Shown here: one piece after another, positions 1 to 7,270 of the stretch
How positions within the stretch are numbered: position 1 is the first letter of the stretch
Layout: each line of letters opens with the position of its first letter
From: Chryseobacterium gleum
Lineage (GTDB): Bacteria > Bacteroidota > Bacteroidia > Flavobacteriales_D > Crocinitomicaceae
Length of the DNA: 15,265 nt
Assembly (NCBI GenBank): GCA_943326825.2
Contig: CALPUT020000024.1
Coordinates: 1-15,265 of the forward strand
Direction of reading: 5' to 3'
Notes under the pieces: model-generated
Told to the model about the DNA's origin: nothing
Database searches by the model: none
What the model saw: only the letters and a program-made list of their open reading frames with translations
Program-made: the position numbers and the translations under genes

Positions 1-54
1 AACTATTGTTGCTAATGCAATTCCTACAATTGTCAAGGCCAAAAATCTTTTCAT
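1..54 (-). CDS. N-terminus of an unidentified exported or membrane protein (partial)
   Basis: Only the first 18 codons are inside the window; the gene continues beyond base 1. The ATG is at 54-52 on the minus strand. The visible peptide begins MKRFLALT and continues with small and aliphatic residues (VGIALATIV). This positive-then-hydrophobic pattern fits a signal peptide or first membrane segment. Nothing identifies the family. It is divergent from the Omp85-like gene at 201. A TAnnTTTG-type box lies about 50 bases upstream of the ATG on the same strand, which supports a real gene start here. Confidence 0.6.
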   Translation of the reverse strand, partial: MKRFLALTIVGIALATIV

Positions 55-103
55 TCGTTGTTGGTTTAAAAATTAATATTAAGGCTTTTCTTTGTTTGTC
101 TAA

Positions 104-111
104 CAAAAATA
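104..111 (-). promoter_or_regulatory. Candidate -7 box for the gene starting at 54
   Basis: On the minus strand this reads TATTTTTG and matches the Bacteroidota -7 consensus TAnnTTTG. It would give a leader of roughly 40-45 bases before the ATG at 54. No clear -33 TTG element is seen at the usual spacing. The surroundings are extremely A/T-rich, so a chance match is possible. Confidence 0.35.
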
Positions 112-200
112 TAATAAAATAAATAATAAACATAAATTATTTTTAAAATTTTCTACTTTTTTTATTTAAAATACGTTATTTTACAGACCGTTATATTCTC

Positions 201-1895
201 ATGCGCTTATTTTTGTTGACTTTTATTATTTTTTTTAGTTCACTTGTTTTTGGACAAAAAACATATTCGTTAACATTTTCCAATGATCAATATTTATCGA
301 TTAAAAAAAACTATATATCTTCATTTAAAGATAGTTTAGAAGCAAAAAAGTATTTGCGAGAATTTCAACTTTCTGCAATTAAACAAGGTTATTTAACTGC
401 ATCAATTGATACAATCAAATTTTCACCGAACGAATTAGTCGCTTCATTTTACAAAGGACCAAAATTTGGAAATGCTTTTTTGAAACTTGAAAACTCTGAA
501 ATTTATTTTTTTAAAAAGTATATGCGGATTAATGAAAAATTAATTACAAATATGCCATTTTCTTCTTTACAGTTGTCTGCACTATTAAGGAAGATGCAAG
601 ATGTTCTTGAGAATGAAGGTTATCCATTTGCGAAAGTGTTTTTAGATTCAATTTCTGTTATAGATGAAGATCTTCACGCAAACATAAGAGTTCAAAAAAA
701 TCAATATTATAAATGGAATGCAATACATGTAAAAGGTGATAGTGCTGTTTCTAAAGTTGCCTTGATGAATATTATTCGAATTAAACCAGGAGAAAAATAT
801 TCTCAAGAAGAATTACGTTTAATTTCTAAAAGAATAAAACAAGTTAATTATTTAAAAGAGATTAAACAACATGAGATTTTATTTACCAAAAATGGAGCTG
901 AATTATATTTGTATGTAAAATCAAACGCTGTAAGTTCAGTTAATGGAGCTATTGGACTTCAACCTAATCCTACTTCAAATAAGGTCAATTTAACAGGTGA
1001 TATAGCTTTAAAATTATTGAATGTTATACGAAAAGGAGAATTGTTAGAATTTAATTGGAAAAGTATTCAAGAACAAACACAATCGATGAAAGCACATATA
1101 AATTATCCATTTATTTTAAAATCACCATTTGGTGTGGATGCTTTGTTTTCATTATACAAACGCGATTCTTCTTATTTGGAAACCAGAGCTAATTTTGGAG
1201 TTCAATATTTTTTAAAAGGAGGTAATTATTTTAAGTTTTTTTACCAAAATGATGCTTCAAGTGTTTTATCTGGAGCAAAAAATAATCCTTCTTTTTCAAA
1301 TCTAAATTCCGTTCAAACAAATAGTTACGGTTTAGCTATTTTGAAAAAACAAGTAGATTATTTACCAAATCCATCAAAAGGTATCATTTTTAATTCGGAA
1401 ATTGCCATTGGAAATCGAAAATCTATTTCGAAAATTGATTCTATTCAATTAAAATCGACAACCTATAGAGCTGATGTGAATCTTGAATTTTTCATCCCTT
1501 TATACAAGCGACATATCCTTAGGATTGCAAACCAAACCTCTTGTTATTATGCGCCGAGTATTTATCAAAATGAAGTGTTTCGATTTGGCGGTTTGACTCT
1601 TCAGAGAGGATTTAACGAAGAAGAATTATACGCTACAACAAAATCAACGATGAGTATTGAGTATCGTTACTTAGTTGATCAAAATTCACGTGTTTTTGCA
1701 TTTTTTGATCAAAGTTGGTATGAGAATAATGCCGTAAAATACTTCAATGATAAACCTTTTGGCTTTGGTTTTGGATTCTCATTCGGAACGAATCTTGGGA
1801 TTTTCTCAATTTCGTATGCACAGGGAAAACAATTCGATAATCCAATTTTAATTAAAAATGGAAAAGTGCATTTTGGTTATGTAGCTTATTTTTGA
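201..1895 (+). CDS. Compact Omp85/BamA-TamA family outer-membrane protein
   Basis: This 564-residue protein has a signal peptide (hydrophobic core about residues 3-17, likely cleavage after FGQ at 19). The periplasmic part is about 220 residues. Its last segment (about 168-242, 'WNAIHVKGDS...IIRIKPGEKYS') has the look of a POTRA domain. Alternating-residue strands from about 243 onward form a predicted 16-strand-type barrel, and the chain ends on Phe (GYVAYF), like an outer-membrane beta-signal. The motif QRGF (468-471), following a FGG segment, resembles the conserved loop-6 RGF/Y motif of Omp85 proteins. It is shorter than BamA (about 800 residues), so it is more likely a TamA-like or surface-antigen paralogue than the essential BamA. 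Its precise role (protein insertion or lipid handling) is not determinable. It ends 7 bases from the convergent mlaF-like gene. Confidence 0.8.
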   Translation: MRLFLLTFIIFFSSLVFGQKTYSLTFSNDQYLSIKKNYISSFKDSLEAKKYLREFQLSAIKQGYLTASIDTIKFSPNELVASFYKGPKFGNAFLKLENSEIYFFKKYMRINEKLITNMPFSSLQLSALLRKMQDVLENEGYPFAKVFLDSISVIDEDLHANIRVQKNQYYKWNAIHVKGDSAVSKVALMNIIRIKPGEKYSQEELRLISKRIKQVNYLKEIKQHEILFTKNGAELYLYVKSNAVSSVNGAIGLQPNPTSNKVNLTGDIALKLLNVIRKGELLEFNWKSIQEQTQSMKAHINYPFILKSPFGVDALFSLYKRDSSYLETRANFGVQYFLKGGNYFKFFYQNDASSVLSGAKNNPSFSNLNSVQTNSYGLAILKKQVDYLPNPSKGIIFNSEIAIGNRKSISKIDSIQLKSTTYRADVNLEFFIPLYKRHILRIANQTSCYYAPSIYQNEVFRFGGLTLQRGFNEEELYATTKSTMSIEYRYLVDQNSRVFAFFDQSWYENNAVKYFNDKPFGFGFGFSFGTNLGIFSISYAQGKQFDNPILIKNGKVHFGYVAYF

Positions 1896-1902
1896 GTTTG
1901 TT

Positions 1903-2667
1903 TTACACCTTTTTCTGCATAGAAGCCTTAATGTCTTTCATGAATTCTGAAGCATAAACAAAATTGATTATTTCTGGGTTTTCAGTTTGAATGATTGATT
2001 TTTTATCACCACTCCACCAATTTTGACCTTTGTAGATGAAAATGATATTATCTCCAATTTCTATTACAGAATTCATATCGTGCGAAATAACAACTGTTGT
2101 AATGTTGTATTCATATGTAATTTCACGAATCAAATTGTCAATAACAATTGAAGTCATAGGATCTAAACCTGAATTTGGCTCATCGCAAAATAAATATTTT
2201 GGTTTCATAGAAATCGCACGAGCGATAGCAATACGTTTTTGCATACCACCGCTACATTCTGCAGGCAACAAATTGTTTTTACCTAATAAGTTGACTCTAT
2301 CCAAACAAAAATCTGCTCGATGTTGCATCTCTTTTTTTGTCATTTTGGTAAACATAGAAAGAGGGAACATTACATTTTGCTCAACCGTCATCGAATCAAA
2401 AAGAGCCGAACCTTGAAACAACATCCCAATTTCTTTTCTGATTTCACGTCGATCATGATTTTCCATCGCTGAGAAATCTCTACCGTCATATAACACGCTT
2501 CCGCTATCAACTTCGTGTAAGCCTACAATGCATTTTGCAAGGACAGATTTACCTTGTCCAGATTGACCAATAATCATATTGACTTTTCCTGTCTCAAATT
2601 TCGTTGAAACATTGTCTAGCACTTGATTACTAGCAAAAGCTTTATTTACGTTTACAACTTCAATCAT
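1903..2667 (-). CDS. mlaF: ABC transporter ATP-binding protein, MlaF-like
   Basis: This 254-residue ATPase is expected to power an MlaE-type lipid-transport complex at the inner membrane. All nucleotide-binding motifs are intact: Walker A GQSGQGKS (34-41), Q-loop Gln85 (MLFQGSALF), signature CSGGMQKR (138-145), Walker B YLFCDEP (158-164), D-loop SGLDP and switch His196 (VISHD). The pattern SGLDPMTS and the 'ECSGGMQKR' form are typical of the Mla/Ttg2A family. The frame is open for 12 codons upstream, but I chose ATG 2667. That places the start inside the stop codon of the permease gene (TAATG overlap), and homologues begin with MIEV-like sequence. It is the second gene of a two-gene operon with the permease. 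No intrinsic terminator is visible in the 7-base convergent gap. Confidence 0.9.
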   Translation of the reverse strand: MIEVVNVNKAFASNQVLDNVSTKFETGKVNMIIGQSGQGKSVLAKCIVGLHEVDSGSVLYDGRDFSAMENHDRREIRKEIGMLFQGSALFDSMTVEQNVMFPLSMFTKMTKKEMQHRADFCLDRVNLLGKNNLLPAECSGGMQKRIAIARAISMKPKYLFCDEPNSGLDPMTSIVIDNLIREITYEYNITTVVISHDMNSVIEIGDNIIFIYKGQNWWSGDKKSIIQTENPEIINFVYASEFMKDIKASMQKKV

Positions 2668-3407
2668 TACAACAACATCATTTGAGTTAAAAAGAAGTTG
2701 CAAATTAAAATCACAACACTACTAATTACTACAGCTTGAGTAGAAGATTTACCTACATCTAGCGCTCCACCTTTTGTATAATAACCATAGAATGAAGAAA
2801 CAGTAACTATTACGAATCCGAATACGATTGATTTTACTAAAGCATAACCAATATCACCTGTTAAAAAAAATGATCTTAAACCAAAAATATAGGTTTCAGT
2901 ATTCGATAAATTCGCCATTAGCAAAGATAACCAACCACCGACTAAACTCAATCCAATTGAAAATATCAGCATAATTGGAAAAAACAGAATAGCTCCAATT
3001 ATTTTAGGTAAAACCAAATAATTTAATGAGTTAACCCCCATTATTTCTAGAGCATCAATTTGTTCAGTAACACGCATTGTCCCTATTTCAGAAGCTACGT
3101 TTGAGCCAATTTTTCCAGCTAAAATCAAAGATATAATTGTAGGTGAAAATTCTAAGATTGTACTAGATCTAGTTATAAATCCGATAGTGTATTCAGGCAA
3201 TAGTGGAGAAGTCATATTTGCAGCTGTTTGTAAGGCAATTACACCACCCATAAACGTTGATAAAAGAGCAACAATTGGAATTGAATTAATTCCAATATTC
3301 TGAACTTCTTGAAACAAACGGCGACGGAATATTTTAGTTTTTTCAGGTCGTGAGAAAACCACCGATAGCATCAAAAAATATTTCCCTATGTTACTTAGTA
3401 TTTTCAT
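2667..3407 (-). CDS. mlaE: ABC transporter permease, MlaE-like
   Basis: This is a 246-residue integral membrane protein of the MlaE family, the permease partner of MlaF-like ATPases in lipid transport across the envelope. It shows a polar N-terminus (MKILSNIGKYFLML...), several long hydrophobic segments, and the conserved MlaE cytoplasmic stretch AGKIGSNVASEIGTMRVTEQ followed by IDALEIMGVN. The C-terminal motif FYGYYTKGGALDVGKSST is also family-typical. The frame stays open up to 3518, but that extension lacks family similarity and would overlap the divergent SprT-like gene. ATG 3407 gives the usual length of about 245 residues. Its stop overlaps the start of the ATPase gene, implying translational coupling. 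The substrate-binding MCE protein (MlaD) that normally completes this system is not in the window. Confidence 0.9.
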   Translation of the reverse strand: MKILSNIGKYFLMLSVVFSRPEKTKIFRRRLFQEVQNIGINSIPIVALLSTFMGGVIALQTAANMTSPLLPEYTIGFITRSSTILEFSPTIISLILAGKIGSNVASEIGTMRVTEQIDALEIMGVNSLNYLVLPKIIGAILFFPIMLIFSIGLSLVGGWLSLLMANLSNTETYIFGLRSFFLTGDIGYALVKSIVFGFVIVTVSSFYGYYTKGGALDVGKSSTQAVVISSVVILICNFFLTQMMLL

Positions 3408-3476
3408 TCTGAGCGCTAAGTTAATAGATATTTCTTTTATTGCAGCGATAGATTTAAAGTTTTCATTTTTTTGTTC

Positions 3477-3484
3477 TAATTTTG
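3477..3484 (+). promoter_or_regulatory. Candidate -7 box for the SprT-like gene
   Basis: The sequence TAATTTTG matches the TAnnTTTG consensus and lies in the 81-base divergent gap between mlaE and the SprT-like gene. It ends only 4 bases before the GTG start. If used, the transcript would be leaderless or nearly so. There is no clear -33 element, so this may be a chance match. Confidence 0.3.
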
Positions 3485-3488
3485 AATA

Positions 3489-4124
3489 GTGGAAAATCCT
3501 AAAATAAATAAGCGTCAAAAAGCAATTAATAGTTTTAAAAAATTCTTACCAGAAGGATTTGAGGAATATATAGTTGATCTTTTTTTTGAGCATTCTATTC
3601 ATTTTAAGATTGTTCCGCCAAGAAAAACAAAATTGGGTGATTTTAGAATTGGATCTGATTTACCAAAACCATTGATTACTGTTAATGGTGATTTGAATCC
3701 TTATTCATTTTTAATTACAACACTTCATGAATTTGCTCACCTACATACCTACTTGAAATACGGAATGCGAGTAGCTCCGCATGGTGAGGAATGGAAGAAT
3801 TGTTATCGTAAGTTATTACTTCCTATTATTGATTCCAAAAAATTACCAAACGATATTGAAAAGGTATTGATGAATTCTTTAATTTCGACAAAAGCATCTT
3901 CATGTACCGATATAAATTTGAGCAGAGTTCTTCAAAAGTATGATCAAAAACAAGAAGGAATTGAAACCTTGGAACGATTGCCAAAAAACACTACATTTGT
4001 GTTAAATGGAAGAAAGTTTGTGAAAGGTGATTTGAGGCGTAAAAAATTTCTCTGTGAAGAAATTTCAAGTCGAAGAATGTTTTTAGTAAATGCTTTAGCG
4101 CAAGTCAGTCCAGTTAAATATTAA
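3489..4124 (+). CDS. SprT-like zinc metallopeptidase domain protein
   Basis: This 211-residue protein carries the SprT/Spartan-type zincin motif HEFAH (His80, Glu81, His84). A probable third zinc ligand, His98, lies in the PHGEEW segment. The C-terminal part (about 166-205, 'FVLNGRKFVKGDLRRKKFLCEEI') resembles the tail found in Bacteroidota SprT-like proteins. The in-vivo substrate is unknown; Spartan relatives act on DNA-protein crosslinks, but that role is not shown here. The start is GTG at 3489. An in-frame TGA at 3483 closes the frame upstream, and no ATG occurs before the catalytic region, so GTG is the only sensible start. It is divergent from mlaE and followed after 5 bases by the mannose-1-phosphate guanylyltransferase gene, so the two are probably co-transcribed. 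Confidence 0.85.
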   Translation: MENPKINKRQKAINSFKKFLPEGFEEYIVDLFFEHSIHFKIVPPRKTKLGDFRIGSDLPKPLITVNGDLNPYSFLITTLHEFAHLHTYLKYGMRVAPHGEEWKNCYRKLLLPIIDSKKLPNDIEKVLMNSLISTKASSCTDINLSRVLQKYDQKQEGIETLERLPKNTTFVLNGRKFVKGDLRRKKFLCEEISSRRMFLVNALAQVSPVKY

Positions 4125-4129
4125 TTTGA

Positions 4130-5218
4130 ATGAAAAATAATTATTGTATTATAATGGCAGGCGGAATAGGAAGCCGTTTCTGGCCTATGTCAACACCTCA
4201 ACGTCCGAAACAATTTTTAGATGTATTAGGGATAGGTAAGTCGTTACTTCAGATGACTTATGAAAGATTGTTAAATGTTGCTCCAAAAGAAAATATTTAC
4301 ATCGTTACAAACGAAAATTATTTTGATTTAGTTAAAGATCAACTTTCAGATTTAACGGATGATCAAATTTTGACTGAACCATTAAGAAAAAATACAGCGC
4401 CTTGTATTGCATATGCTTCTGCTAAAATATTTGCAAAAAATCCAGAAGCTACTTTGGTAGTTGCTCCATCTGACCATTTGATTTTAAAAGAAGAAAACTT
4501 TATTCAAACATTGAATATTGCGATTGATGAAGCGAACAAAGATGAACGCTTAGTTACACTAGGGATAAAACCAACGAGACCTGATACTGGTTATGGTTAC
4601 ATAGAATTTTCTGAAGAAGGTGAGATATTACCTGGTCAAGTAAATCCGGTAAAACATTTTAGAGAAAAACCAAGTAGAGAAATGGCTGAGTTATTCTTAA
4701 AAAGTGGAAATTATTATTGGAATTCAGGAATTTTCATTTGGAGAGCATCAACTATTTTGAATGCTTTAGAAAAGTTTAAGCCTGAACTATATGAATTGTT
4801 TGCAGGAGATTTGTCATTTTACAATACAGAAAAAGAGCAAGAAAAAATTAATCAATGTTTTCAAGATTGTGAGGATATTTCAATAGACTTTGCTGTGATG
4901 GAAAATGCTAAAAATACAGATGTTGTTTTAGCAAATTTTGATTGGTCTGATTTAGGTACTTGGGGAAGTTTATTTACCCATTTAGAAAAGGACTTTAACG
5001 GTAATGCTGTAATTGGAGATAATGTTCACATTATTAATTCAACAAATTGTATTGTTAATTTACCGAATAACAAATTGGCATTGATTGAAGGTTTAGATAA
5101 TCATATAGTGGTTGAGTCTGATAATATGTTGATGATTTTGAATAAAAACGATGAACAAAATTTGAAAAAATACATGGAGCCAATGTCTGAAAAAAGTCCT
5201 CAGTTCTTTAAAGGTTAA
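4130..5218 (+). CDS. manC: Mannose-1-phosphate guanylyltransferase (GDP-mannose pyrophosphorylase)
   Basis: This 362-residue enzyme converts mannose-1-phosphate and GTP to GDP-mannose plus pyrophosphate in the cytoplasm. The product is the donor for surface polysaccharides and glycans and the precursor of GDP-fucose. It has the nucleotidyltransferase signature AGGIGSRFWPMS (10-21) followed by RPKQF (25-29). It also has APSDHLI (sugar-nucleotide binding), FREKP (177-181, with the catalytic-type Lys180) and NSGIF (198-202). It ends after the left-handed helix-like tail and lacks the C-terminal phosphomannose isomerase cupin of bifunctional ManC/AlgA (about 470 residues), so it is the monofunctional form. 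The ATG at 4130 is 5 bases after the SprT-like stop codon, and a hairpin terminator follows 25 bases after its own stop. Confidence 0.93.
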   Translation: MKNNYCIIMAGGIGSRFWPMSTPQRPKQFLDVLGIGKSLLQMTYERLLNVAPKENIYIVTNENYFDLVKDQLSDLTDDQILTEPLRKNTAPCIAYASAKIFAKNPEATLVVAPSDHLILKEENFIQTLNIAIDEANKDERLVTLGIKPTRPDTGYGYIEFSEEGEILPGQVNPVKHFREKPSREMAELFLKSGNYYWNSGIFIWRASTILNALEKFKPELYELFAGDLSFYNTEKEQEKINQCFQDCEDISIDFAVMENAKNTDVVLANFDWSDLGTWGSLFTHLEKDFNGNAVIGDNVHIINSTNCIVNLPNNKLALIEGLDNHIVVESDNMLMILNKNDEQNLKKYMEPMSEKSPQFFKG

Positions 5219-5242
5219 ACATATTATTCTCTTATAAATTTA

Positions 5243-5277
5243 AAACCCCGCATTTTAATAAATGTGGGATTTTTTTA
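5243..5277 (+). terminator. Intrinsic terminator after manC
   Basis: An imperfect hairpin pairs CCCGCATTT (5247-5255) with AAATGTGGG (5260-5268), with one G-U pair, and is flanked by A/T pairs. It is followed by a run of T from 5270 to 5276. It lies 25 bases downstream of the manC stop and is oriented to end that operon. Confidence 0.75.
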
Positions 5278-5284
5278 TAAAATT

Positions 5285-5396
5285 TATTTCCTCCCTCTAG
5301 GGAGGAAAAAGGAGGGTGACAAATTGAAATTATTATACTATCTGAAATATTTTATAGTTTCACCTCCCTTTAGTCCCTCCTCAAGGAGGGAAAAAC
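5285..5396. repeat. Palindromic intergenic repeat element with two G/C-rich hairpins
   Basis: This block of about 110 bases has a composition unlike its surroundings. At the left, TTTCCTCCC (5287-5295), a TCTA loop and GGGAGGAAA (5300-5308) form a perfect 9-bp hairpin. At the right, TCCCTCC (5374-5380), a TCAA loop and GGAGGGA (5385-5391) form a perfect 7-bp hairpin. Just inside these are GGAGGGTGA (5311-5319) and TCACCTCCC (5360-5368), which are near-complementary (two mismatches). The two ends therefore form an imperfect terminal inverted repeat of about 35 bases around an A/T-rich core. No coding potential is seen. It resembles a MITE- or REP-like dispersed element, but only one copy is present here. 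Its right end reaches the stop codon of the plug-domain gene. Confidence 0.7.
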
Positions 5397-6128
5397 TTAA
5401 TTACCTTTTCGTTGTTGAATAGTATATTCTCTAAGTAAATCAAAATAACTTTTTGTTTCAACTACAACAACACCGCCCAATGTATCTCCGTATTTTGCAG
5501 GAATCCCTCCGGTGTACACGATCATGTTATTGATTGAACAGCTTGGAGTATTTTGTGTCTCGTTTAATTTTACACCATCTAAATAGTAAATCATTTCTCC
5601 AGTTCTTGATCCTCTAAAGGATAAATCTCCATTTTCATCCATTTTCACATCTGAACTCATCATAGAAATCATTGCTTTTACATCAAATTTGACGGATAGA
5701 TGTTGAATGTCTTTTGCTGTTAAAGTATAAACGGGAGTTGAATTTAATGCTAAAATTAATTCATCATGAGTTTTTGAGTGTAATATAGTTGCCCCCTCTA
5801 AAAATATAGGTTTTGCAAATATTACGGTCCCAAGATTACCAAAACCATCCATAGGTACTGAAACACTATTTGAAGTAATGGTATCCATTTGATCTGTTAT
5901 CATAACTATATATTCACCAGCTGGAATTGCACTAATTCTAAATTTTCCGTGTTCATCTGCAACGGCATGATATTTTTTGCCATCATCATCAATCCAAGCG
6001 ATTACATTTGGTATTCCTAATTTGTCTTTTGCATCAACAACAGTTCCGATAATTTCTCCTAAAGCTTGACCTTGAGAGAAAACTTGGCTTCCAATAAGAA
6101 GTCCAATAAGTGTAATTAACTTTTTCAT
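5397..6128 (-). CDS. Secreted protein with carboxypeptidase-regulatory and TonB-receptor plug domains, no barrel
   Basis: This 243-residue protein has a signal peptide (MKKLITLIGLL..., cleavage probably after FSQ at 19). A carboxypeptidase-D-regulatory (Ig-like) domain follows at about 25-105, with the typical GKFRISAIPAGEYIV stretch. A TonB-dependent-receptor plug-like domain spans about 132-228, with FRGSR (171-175), YYLDGV (181-186) and TGGIPAKYGD (206-215) followed by GGVVVVETK. In a normal receptor a barrel of about 600 residues would follow; here the protein stops 15 residues after the plug. I chose ATG 6128; two codons further up is only a TTG. It could be a genuine stand-alone periplasmic plug protein or a truncated receptor. 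The stop codon abuts the palindromic repeat. No barrel remnant lies downstream, where the repeat, a terminator and convergent manC are found. Confidence 0.8.
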   Translation of the reverse strand: MKKLITLIGLLIGSQVFSQGQALGEIIGTVVDAKDKLGIPNVIAWIDDDGKKYHAVADEHGKFRISAIPAGEYIVMITDQMDTITSNSVSVPMDGFGNLGTVIFAKPIFLEGATILHSKTHDELILALNSTPVYTLTAKDIQHLSVKFDVKAMISMMSSDVKMDENGDLSFRGSRTGEMIYYLDGVKLNETQNTPSCSINNMIVYTGGIPAKYGDTLGGVVVVETKSYFDLLREYTIQQRKGN

Positions 6129-6182
6129 ATTCAAAAATTTAAAGTATTTGAGAATAAGATGCTTGATAACTATTTATTCCAT

Positions 6183-6212
6183 AAAAAAAGCTGAAGTATT
6201 AGTTCAGCTTTT
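6183..6212 (-). terminator. Intrinsic terminator after fabD
   Basis: A perfect 10-bp stem, AAAAGCTGAA (6186-6195) pairing with TTCAGCTTTT (6203-6212), encloses a 7-base loop. On the minus strand the descending arm runs into a stretch of seven T. It lies about 22 bases after the fabD stop, between fabD and the plug-protein gene, so these two are probably separate transcription units. Confidence 0.8.
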
Positions 6213-6234
6213 AAATTTCAGTTATTTATTTTGA

Positions 6235-7125
6235 TTAATTCAATTGTAATTCAGCACTTGAGCAAGCAAATCCTCTATCTACTTTTTTAAATAAACCTTG
6301 AAGAACTTTTCCGGGTCCAACTTCAATTACTTCAGTCGCTCCATCTTCTATCATTTGATTCATTGTTTGAGTCCAACGAACAGGAGCAGTCAATTGTGAA
6401 ACTAAATTACGTTTAATTTCATCTGGATTTGAAATTGCAGATGCTGTTACATTTTGATATACTGGACATTTTGGTTGATGAAAAATAGTGTTTTCAATTG
6501 CAGCTGCCAATTCTTCTCTTGCTGATTCCATTAAAGGTGAATGAAATGCTCCACCAACTTGAAGAATCATTGCTCTTTTTGCACCTGCCTCTGTTAATTT
6601 AGCACATGCTTCTTCAACTGCTTTTAAGGCTCCAGAAATAACTAATTGTCCAGGGCAGTTATAATTTGCAGGCACAACCACACCGTCTATTTCAGAACAT
6701 ATTTTTTCAACAACTTCATCTTCTAAACCAAGAATTGCAGCCATTGTTGATGGTTCAGCTTCGCAAGCTTCTTGCATTGCTAATGCTCTTTTTGAAACAA
6801 GAAATAATGCGTCTTCAAATTTTAAAGTTCCATTAGCAACCAATGATGAGAATTCACCTAATGAGTGACCTGCAACCATATCTGGTTGAAAAGTATCACC
6901 TAAACAAGCTGCTAAAATTGTGGAATGTAAAAATATTGCTGGTTGAGTAACTTTCGTTTGTTTTAATTCTTCGTCTGTCCCTTCAAACATTATTTTAGTG
7001 ATTTCAAATCCTAAAACTTCATTTGCTTTATGGAACATTTCTTTAGCTAATTCTGAATTATCATATAGATCTTTTCCCATACCTGAGAATTGTGCTCCTT
7101 GACCTGGAAATACGTATGCTTTCAT
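6235..7125 (-). CDS. fabD: Malonyl-CoA:ACP transacylase
   Basis: This 296-residue cytoplasmic enzyme moves the malonyl group from CoA to acyl carrier protein, providing the extender for fatty acid synthesis. It shows FPGQGAQ (6-12) and the nucleophile elbow GHSLGEFS with Ser88. Arg113 (SKRALAMQ) is in the position of the carboxylate-binding Arg, and the catalytic His195 sits in GGAFHSPLM. QP at 61-62 and GPGKVLQGL near the C-terminus are also typical. Length and motifs are complete for a single-domain FabD (about 300 residues). The gene stands alone, not in a fab cluster. A terminator lies downstream and a TAnnTTTG box 16 bases before the ATG. Confidence 0.96.
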   Translation of the reverse strand: MKAYVFPGQGAQFSGMGKDLYDNSELAKEMFHKANEVLGFEITKIMFEGTDEELKQTKVTQPAIFLHSTILAACLGDTFQPDMVAGHSLGEFSSLVANGTLKFEDALFLVSKRALAMQEACEAEPSTMAAILGLEDEVVEKICSEIDGVVVPANYNCPGQLVISGALKAVEEACAKLTEAGAKRAMILQVGGAFHSPLMESAREELAAAIENTIFHQPKCPVYQNVTASAISNPDEIKRNLVSQLTAPVRWTQTMNQMIEDGATEVIEVGPGKVLQGLFKKVDRGFACSSAELQLN

Positions 7126-7140
7126 GTTTTAATTTTTTTA

Positions 7141-7148
7141 CAAATTTA
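7141..7148 (-). promoter_or_regulatory. Candidate -7 box for fabD
   Basis: The minus strand reads TAAATTTG, a match to TAnnTTTG. It ends 15 bases before the fabD ATG (7125), so the leader would be only about 10 bases. The same octamer occurs upstream of etfB. No -33 TTG is evident. Confidence 0.4.
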
Positions 7149-7211
7149 ATGATATTTTTAAAACCATTAAAATATATAATCTACCAACCTTTTTTGTTTT
7201 GCAATTATTTC

Positions 7212-7245
7212 AAAAAAAAACTGCCAAGCTTAGCTTGGCAGTTTT
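7212..7245 (-). terminator. Strong intrinsic terminator after the T9SS cargo gene
   Basis: A perfect 13-bp stem pairs AAAACTGCCAAGC (7217-7229) with GCTTGGCAGTTTT (7233-7245) around a 3-base loop. On the minus strand it continues into a run of nine T. It lies 26 bases past the stop of the 618-residue secreted protein gene and upstream of the fabD promoter region. Confidence 0.88.
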
Positions 7246-7270
7246 AAATAGTTATAGTTTGACTATTTTA

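Noticed and set aside
2036..2416. Plus-strand open frame of 126 codons
   Set aside because: It lies entirely antisense within the mlaF-like gene, which has all its catalytic motifs. The translated sequence resembles no protein and has no promoter or start context.
3408..3518. 37-residue N-terminal extension of the MlaE-like permease
   Set aside because: It would overlap the divergent SprT-like gene, does not look like the family, and gives a protein longer than usual; ATG 3407 gives the typical N-terminus.
5285..5396. CRISPR array or insertion sequence
   Set aside because: There are only two hairpins of differing sequence, no regularly spaced direct repeats, no spacers, no transposase and no flanking target duplication that I can recognise.
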